Positions 57,791-64,000 of a stretch of 64,000 nucleotides of DNA are shown here, piece after piece. The DNA lies in assembly GCA_016806645.1 (NCBI GenBank), contig JACSYO010000424.1:2130001-2194000 (forward strand), written 5' to 3'. Numbering within the stretch: position 1 is the first letter of the stretch; the number at the start of each line of letters is the position of its first letter. This DNA is from Ophiodon elongatus. Taxonomy: Eukaryota > Chordata > Actinopteri > Perciformes > Hexagrammidae. The notes beneath the pieces were generated by a model. The model was not told where the DNA came from and did no database searches. It saw only the letters and a list, made by a program, of their open reading frames with translations. Position numbers and translations under genes: made by a program.

Positions 57791-57964
57791 ATGGATACGT
57801 CCAGTGAGTCTGATTCATACGAGAGGACGCGGGGCCACAGGACGCGGGGGCGTGAAGCTCACCGCATCCCGGGCCGGGACAGGGGCAGAGCCAGCGGTGG
57901 TGGAGCCGATGGTCGAGCCGAAGACATCTCTGAGAAGATCGGCACACTGGCAAGCACTTTACAG
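57791..57964 (+). CDS. cep128: cep128 coding exon 1
   Basis: 58 codons from ATG, with an Arg/Gly-rich start (HRTRGREAHRIPGRDRGRAS) then EDISEKIGTLASTLQ. Donor cag|gtatac, phase 0. Confidence 0.9.
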
Positions 57965-60900
57965 GTATACCAAAGTACACCAGCTCCCTACACACGTAGA
58001 ACATGTTGGGTCTGTGGGCTTATTACAGTTTAGTACCTAAATAATCCTGAATTAAAAGTGTCTTTTCTGTTGCAGGACACCAGTAGGAACTTGACCAAAG
58101 TAGACCGGATGCTGGGCCACTACAGGGAGCATACAGATGATCAGGCTGAAGCCATGGCACTGGTCAGACACCTGTTATGTGATTTCATGTGCATATCCAT
58201 AAAGTTTCTAAGACAATACCATACCGAGCTTAGTCCCTACCATCTCATTGTTTATTCAGTCATCATTCAAGTTTCTCAATTTTGTAACTTTGGCTCTCAT
58301 TCCTTTTATTTCTCCTTCTCCAGATCTTTTCAGGGATGTGATATATATATATATATATATATATATAGTTTTTTGTTTTCCTTATTTTCTTCTTTCTTTT
58401 TTTTTACCAAGTCTGTTTTTGCTTCTTAATGCTTTTAAACATTTCACTGTTTTCACAGTTTGTTGTTTTATGTCTGATTTTGTTTCCTGCACCAGCTGAG
58501 GGAGAACCTGGAGGAGTCGATCAGTCAGCTGCAGACACAGAGGGTGAGCAGATCCAATGGGGCCCGCAGTGCCTCAGCTTCGGCCTCCACCCTGCATACC
58601 AGTGACCTGGAGGCGGGCTCGGGATCAGGTATGGAGTGAAAGAAAGGATTTTGCTGTCAGCCGTCCCACTCATTGTAGTCTTAGCTCTGGATCATTTGCA
58701 AAGAGATGAAACATAAAGGCAGATAAGACAGAAATAATACATGAAAAATGACGCCAAATGTGAAAAGAACATTAGAATGTGTTGTGCAGCGAGTTCGTGT
58801 TTGGTTCTCTGGCTCCTTCTTTAACACTTTATAACAAATGTAGATCTGTGATTTCAGACGGCCAGAGGTTCTACCCCACTTCTCCACTGAGGGACTATAC
58901 GGGCACTCCAGGAAGGAGGCGGAGGTCTCAGTCTGCCAGTGTTCGTTTTAAGGACCCCAGCCTGTCAGCAGACGATGTAAGACTGGAGACAAACCAACCA
59001 CCAATCAGTGCCACTTGTTACTGTCATGCAGTGTCGGGAAGTTTCCACAAGAGGGCACACTGAGTCAGGAACGTTGATGCTAATCTTGAAGGGGCTTGAT
59101 GAGATTTTATTTGGCTGAGGTTTGGAGTGGTTGCAATAAATGTGCATCTCCGTAAAGGCAGTGATCGCCAACTTTATTTCCCTTTGCTGTGCTTGTGTAT
59201 AATGTTGTGTATTCTGTGTCTATCCCATGTAGATTCACACTTTGCACCAGTCCCTGAGGGATCTGCATTGTGGCCAGCACAGACTGTCTGATGACCTGGA
59301 TAGAGAGATCCTCAGGAGAAACAGGTATCTGAAAGGAGGGCAGAGTCTGTTTCCACATAGTACACAACTGGATTCACCAGTCATTGTCCTTTATAAGACA
59401 AGGGGATTTTTAGAACTGAGTTGAACCTCCAACTGGTGTTTTATTAGCTGCCATAGTAAGAAGTAGCATAAATAATAATGATAATATTAAATTGTAATTG
59501 TATAGCACCTTACAAAGTGCTCACATATAATGACAATACAATTAAAGGACATTAAAGTGAGAAAAAATTCAAATAGTTTATGTTGAAATATTAAAATAAT
59601 AAAACAATATAATTGATTATTAGACATACACAGCAGGGGCTTAATTACAGGTGTTAGACCAAGATTGGGAGCATTTCTATTGCCCCCCCAACGGTTCTCA
59701 GCACGGTGCCGGCGAGCTACAGCTAACGGTGCTAACCGTGTCCCTGTGGGTGAACCGGGGTTATCGGCTGTGACCGCCTTATGAGGGCAGTACAGAGCAG
59801 CAGCCATGAGCTCACGTGCACTAACGTGCACTAAAAGCTCGTGCTGTATCAGCAAAGCAAGGAGAAGCTCTGATACAGACACACAGAGGGAGAGAGACTT
59901 TCTTCTCTTTACTCCTCTATATCTTTACATAGATAATAATTGTTTGCTGCTATATTAATGCTCTGAATGTTAGACACAGTTCCTTTCAGTAAAAGGGAAT
60001 TTTAAAAAGTCAAAAGAGGACAAAGATGAGTCAAATGGTCTCTCGGGCCACAGAAGTTTTTTTTTTACTAATATCTTTGCCAAGTTGTCACCGTCCCATT
60101 TATAAACCGAGTGAAATGATAACAACTAGTGACAACGGACATGCACATTGAAATGTTGAACATAGAACTTTTATTTACATTTATTTTGTGTTTAAAGGCT
60201 TTTTTTCTCTTAAAGTCGACAGTAGAAAATGTAGCACCAACTGACCTTGGTATCCTAAGTCTGGCTCTGACTGCATATTGATCTTTATTTTTAAAATCCA
60301 CTGTCCATCACAAAAGTTTTTCCTTTTAACTCTGAAAACAAATGTATAATTTTTTGGGCCTCTGAAATCTCCTTGATAATAAAGTGCTAAAAGAGACGAC
60401 ACTGGAAAGTCAAAAGGCGGGCAGCAGATCTTCCTTTAAAATTTGAATTATTAAAAAATCCATACCAAAATGATCCACTATATTTTAACATCTGAGGCTG
60501 CATAATTATTCTTAGTGGCGTCACATTATGCATTCACATTTTGATCAACGATGTCCTGGTAAAGGACTTTTCAAACCTGTGCTGTGTGAACGTCGCTGTG
60601 CTTTGTTCTAGGTGTGATGTCGACACCAGGCGAGCGATGGAGAGCCTCGCGGACGACACCACTTCCCAGAGACATGCCTCGGTGAGTGGCTGCTGTGTAT
60701 TTCACCACCTTTAGGTGAAGCATGCTGTCTAGGATCTGTGGTGTTTTGAAGTGGGGTTGTATGAGGTACTAATTCATAGTACTACCTACAGAAGATGGAG
60801 CAACAGACAGGAAAGCAAAGCGAGACACTGCTGTGGGCGTATTGTAGACACCTTAAAGAAGGGCTCTCCTAAAGAGATCATTATCAGTTTAAGTCTCCAC

Positions 60901-61493
60901 CATATTTAGAATTGTTTCGGCACATCTTCACCAGACTCCTTTTACGTCACAGAACACCGGAGCTTCTGGTCTCCTGAGCCTCGGTCGTTACTTGTGTTAT
61001 TGTGTGACTTTGGGCTTTTAAAGGTTAGTCCGGACTCACCAAAGTCCTCTTGGGTCCTCTTTTTCAAATGTTACTCCAGTGAAGTCCAAATGTTTCAGTA
61101 TGGTTTCCAGGCACACGGCCCCTCGCCATCACTTCTTCGACAAATATGCTTCTCCGACGTGTTTTTAATATTTTTTTTTATCTTGTCACGTCTGTGGATG
61201 TGTCAAGATAAAGGTAATAACTGCCTTTTACAGGTGGGTGTGCTGCTTCCTGATTAGACAAGGAATACTTGCATCAATTCGGAAAATATATCCTTTTTTT
61301 TTTTTGTCACCCACATTTTAATTTCCTGTCGTGTCATTTATCATATCCTGCTGCATCTCGCTGTCTGCAGGTGTCTTCTCGTGTGGAGCGGCGTCTGCAG
61401 GAGCTGGAGAGAGAGATGCATCCGGAGCAAAGTGGCGTGGAGAGAGAGAGAAAGCCCGACCAGTGGGCGGCCATGTCTGACAAACGGCAGGAG
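57791..61493 (+). CDS. cep128: cep128, centrosomal protein of 128 kDa (5' part: first seven coding exons; continues right)
   Basis: Coiled-coil protein of the mother-centriole subdistal appendages and ciliary base. Exons 57791-57964, 58076-58162, 58496-58628, 58858-58976, 59233-59324, 60612-60681 and 61371-61493 join in phase for 266 codons. They read MDTSSESDSYERTRG, ISEKIGTLASTLQDTSRNLT, KVDRMLGHYREHTDDQ, LRENLEESISQLQ, FYPTSPLRDY, LHQSLRDLHC and SRVERRLQELEREM. The parallel human segments are TSTLQDTSRNLRQVDQMLGRYRE, PTSPLKDYG, HQSLRDLSSEQ and DRVERRLQELEREM. The N-terminus is basic and Arg-rich, followed by the start of the long coiled coil. No further exon is visible to 64000, so most of the protein (human over 1,000 residues) lies outside. 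The ATG has A at -3 and G at +4. Confidence 0.93.
58076..58162 (+). CDS. cep128: cep128 coding exon 2
   Basis: Acceptor ctgttgcag, 29 codons (DTSRNLTKVDRMLGHYREHT, DDQAEAMAL), donor ctg|gtcaga. Confidence 0.92.
58341..58367. repeat. (AT)n microsatellite
   Basis: Perfect AT repeat in cep128 intron 2. Confidence 0.93.
58496..58628 (+). CDS. cep128: cep128 coding exon 3
   Basis: Acceptor ctgcaccag, encoding LRENLEESISQLQTQR, then a Ser/Ala-rich segment and TSDLEAGSGS. Donor tcag|gtatgg, phase 1. An internal gagg|gtgagc near 58552 could act as an alternative donor. Confidence 0.9.
58858..58976 (+). CDS. cep128: cep128 coding exon 4
   Basis: Acceptor gatttcag, encoding GQRFYPTSPLRDYTGTPGRR and SASVRFKDPSLSADD. 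Donor gat|gtaaga. Confidence 0.9.
59233..59324 (+). CDS. cep128: cep128 coding exon 5
   Basis: Acceptor cccatgtag, encoding IHTLHQSLRDLHCGQHRLSD and DLDREILRRN. Donor acag|gtatct, phase 2. Confidence 0.92.
59690..59960. repeat. dispersed GCTAAC-type repeat, copy 2, in cep128 intron 5
   Basis: Same ordered blocks as 34735-35110 (tgaccgccttatgagggcag, cacgtgcactaacgtgcact, caaagcaaggagaagctctg, cagagggagagagacttt). Confidence 0.75.
60612..60681 (+). CDS. cep128: cep128 coding exon 6
   Basis: Acceptor ttgttctag, 70 bp encoding CDVDTRRAMESLADDTTSQR and HAS. Donor tcg|gtgagt. It fits human RSDAETKRALEELTEKL in frame and spacing. Confidence 0.85.
61371..61493 (+). CDS. cep128: cep128 coding exon 7
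   Basis: Acceptor gctgtctgcag, 41 codons (VSSRVERRLQELEREMHPEQ, then WAAMSDKRQE). Donor gag|gtgaca. RVERRLQELEREM is nearly identical to human. Confidence 0.9.
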
Positions 61494-64000
61494 GTGACAC
61501 TCCACCTCACCACTCAACTGCTGTTATCCTCCATCCAACACCTCCTCGTTGACACTGTCATGTTCTCTCACGTTCAAAGAGAGGGCGAAAAATAATCCGG
61601 AGACAACATGAAGGCATAATCCTTCAATGGAGGGATCATAACAATACTTCATTTGAACTTTATTTGTCAGAGACAACACACATTCATTGACAAATTTGAT
61701 TTGCTGTACCTGAGCAGGTTGATGTTATAATACAGAGACGCGTCACAAACAGACTCAACAGCAGTGAAGCACATAGAAGAGCTTAAATGAAAGGAGACCG
61801 AGGAAAAGCCATTACCAAATTACCAAATATTTATTTATGTGTTCCATTCATGTGATGCTTGGAAAGAAAAGGCTGAGTGAACCTTTAGTGACTGGCCTGA
61901 TGAACCTGCTCTCCCTCAGCTCAAAGCTTGATTGTATACTAGACCAGCTAGTCAAGCAATCACTGCATTCATGAATCATTGTACTCATACCAAGAGCAAT
62001 GCAATGAAATATATCTTTTTTTCACCGTGAGAAATTTTGCTGATGCAGATGAAGCGAGTCAGCAGACTCTACCCACGTACGAGCAGCAGCAGCAGCAATA
62101 AGCGCCTGTTGCTTATTGCTGAGTCAAAGACCTCTGACCTTTCCACTATTTGTCGATGCTCACGTAGCGGAAGCCGTTCTGGTCGCCTTCTCTTGGTACA
62201 CAAACGTGTAAATGCAGTCTAGATGGCGTTAAGAAATGAATGCTGAAACATTACGGGGGGATCTCTGTTGAGTGATTATTTCTTCTCAAAAAAACAATCA
62301 CAGAAAATCATGAACTACAGTTGCTGTGATTTTAATAATCCTCCACACAATTAGATACCAGAGGTTCTTTATGTTTACAGCAGGGACGCTGGCAGTGTTT
62401 TCACCCTGTGAGTCGTCACCGCAAACATGTGAAGACACCTTCTGTATCGGGACTAGCCCAGAGGAGGGTACCGGTCTGTGCAGTGTGTCACTGCGACAGT
62501 GTGGCAAGCGTGTAAGATGCAGTCGCCAAGCTGGAGGAGGGGTGTGGTCCGGAAGGGGCCACCGCCTCCTCACTTTACAGCCCTGGCTGGTTTGATCCCA
62601 TCAAATGCACGAGATGCGTTTCCATGTAGTTTGAACCTTCACTAGTGTCAGTGTCAAAGACAAAATCCTCCAGCTGAGGACTGAGGCAGCATTTTGCCAT
62701 CGGGCAACTTTGGGAAACTATTTTCATATTCTCAATAAGGAACACTTGAAACACTTCCGTATTTCCCAACCGGTCCGAATAGGCCATACAAGTAAAAAAA
62801 AAAAGCATCTCTTATGCTGTGAAATTGAAATTTGAAAATGCAAAATAAATGGAACAATAATAAATAAAACTGGCGGAACAATAATAGATAAAACTGGTAC
62901 ATTAGACCAGTAGATCAGGGTGATGTCGAATGTGTTAGCGTGTTCGATGTGTTTCCATTCACAGCACCGACACGCCGTCCTCGTCTAATACACATCTCTC
63001 TCTCTGTTGGTGTCGTAGCTGACCTGGAGCCTGTAGGTGGGTCTGTTGGCTCCGCCCTTTCCTTTGTGCTCGCCAAAGTGTGACTGTCGCACACCAGCAG
63101 CTTGCTGTGCTAAACGTTGCTAACGGCGTACAGATAGAAGTCTCCGGGTGCTTGTGGACTTTGGCTCTGCATTACATGCATCGATCTACATGTCGTGTAA
63201 TCCACGAGTACCGTGACCTGGGTATTGTGACCGAGCGCGCAAACAAAAAGAAATCCAGATTTCTCTGCACTTGCTGGGTGACTGTTTTGTCTTTATCGGA
63301 GGGCTTTCTCTCTAATGCACTGCAGTCCTCCCTGGTTTGTTAAAACAGCATTCCCACTATGTCACCTGGCCCTCTTGCTCTGCTTTACGAGACTATAAAC
63401 CACAGCCAGGCAATTACTTCGATGCAGTGCACATGGTCGCTAAGCAAGCAATTGCTACTTTCCCGTATTTCGTGCCAATCATGCTTTATTTTATTTTTTT
63501 ACGCGTGCATTTGCTTCGAAGCATTAGTCGCTGAGCGAGCTCTGTCATTAGGTGCACTTTAGTGATATAGAGTCAAAGCTAGATGCACTCAAAGTCAATA
63601 GATGCCCACAGTCACAGTAAATAACACATTATCTTGCATTATTGCTACTTCCATTTAGCAACACAAATCATCCTTATTAAGCATCATCAGCATAATGTTA
63701 GTTCATTTTTGGAATAACAGCATTTATTTTTGGGTTGTTGGTTTTGAGGGCCGTGCTTTGTTGAAGCTCATCAGTGTCTCGGCTTCTTTCCGTTAGTCTC
63801 GCCTGCTGCACTTCATCAGTTCACCACAGAGGGGCACTGTGTAGCTGCAGCCACACTGATAACCTCTGGGAGCTCGACTTCTCCACACTCTTTGTAATGA
63901 CGGTAGCTTCCAATTCATTTGCATCCCTCTCCTCCGTAGTGCCCTAATGGGACACCAGCAGGACCCAAGGCGATGGGAAATAATGCATTTGTCCCAAAAT
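61494..64000 (+). other. cep128: cep128 intron 7 (runs off the right edge)
   Basis: No exon fits the expected coiled-coil continuation in phase 0. The sequence is unique-looking and mixed in composition, with no clear repeat, promoter or RNA gene. Confidence 0.6.

Noticed and set aside
63012..63036. Possible cep128 exon between gtcgtag and gtgggt
   Set aside because: In the required phase it reads five residues and a stop, and does not match the expected coiled-coil sequence.

Overview
This window looks like nuclear DNA of a teleost fish, most likely a percomorph. It holds intron-split vertebrate genes, unusually long and frequent CA/GT, GA and CT microsatellites, and several fish-type hairpin and hAT-like DNA-transposon remnants. 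There are no prokaryotic, viral or CRISPR features. I found no new multi-gene system. The window is an ordinary vertebrate locus whose gene order is informative.

Layout. (1) 1-15.2 kb, + strand: the 3' part of foxn3, with three terminal coding exons (4564-4622, 13384-13492, 14669-15227). They are separated by introns full of microsatellites and a 1.4 kb CAGCAT/CAGCCCT minisatellite. The forkhead-domain exons lie left of the window. (2) 15.2-20.6 kb: foxn3 3' UTR and intergenic DNA with a Z-DNA-type tract and X-box-like palindromes. (3) 20.6-31.2 kb, + strand: complete gtf2a1 (TFIIA alpha/beta precursor), with TATA promoter, ten coding exons, 419 codons and a poly(A) signal. Its introns carry three hairpin or MITE-type elements. 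(4) 31.2-37.3 kb: a convergent intergenic region with a 33-bp tandem repeat, dispersed repeats and an unrecognised small ORF. (5) 37.3-56.5 kb, - strand: complete tshr (thyrotropin receptor), ten coding exons and 777 codons. The lengths of exons 1-9 equal those I recall for the mammalian gene. (6) 56.5-57.8 kb: a head-to-head promoter region. (7) 57.8-64 kb, + strand: the first seven coding exons (266 codons) of cep128, a centriole/cilium coiled-coil protein. The gene continues past the right edge.

The genes are not a pathway. foxn3 and gtf2a1 act in transcription, tshr is the pituitary-thyroid axis receptor and cep128 is centriolar. In humans tshr, cep128 and gtf2a1 are close neighbours on 14q31, with FOXN3 several Mb away. 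The paralogous 2p16 block (FOXN2, GTF2A1L, LHCGR, FSHR) keeps the same adjacency, so this window seems to preserve an ancient FOXN-GTF2A1-glycoprotein-hormone-receptor linkage.

Exon borders come from reading splice sites, reading-frame phase and remembered family sequences. No alignment was run. Names of repeat families are descriptive.
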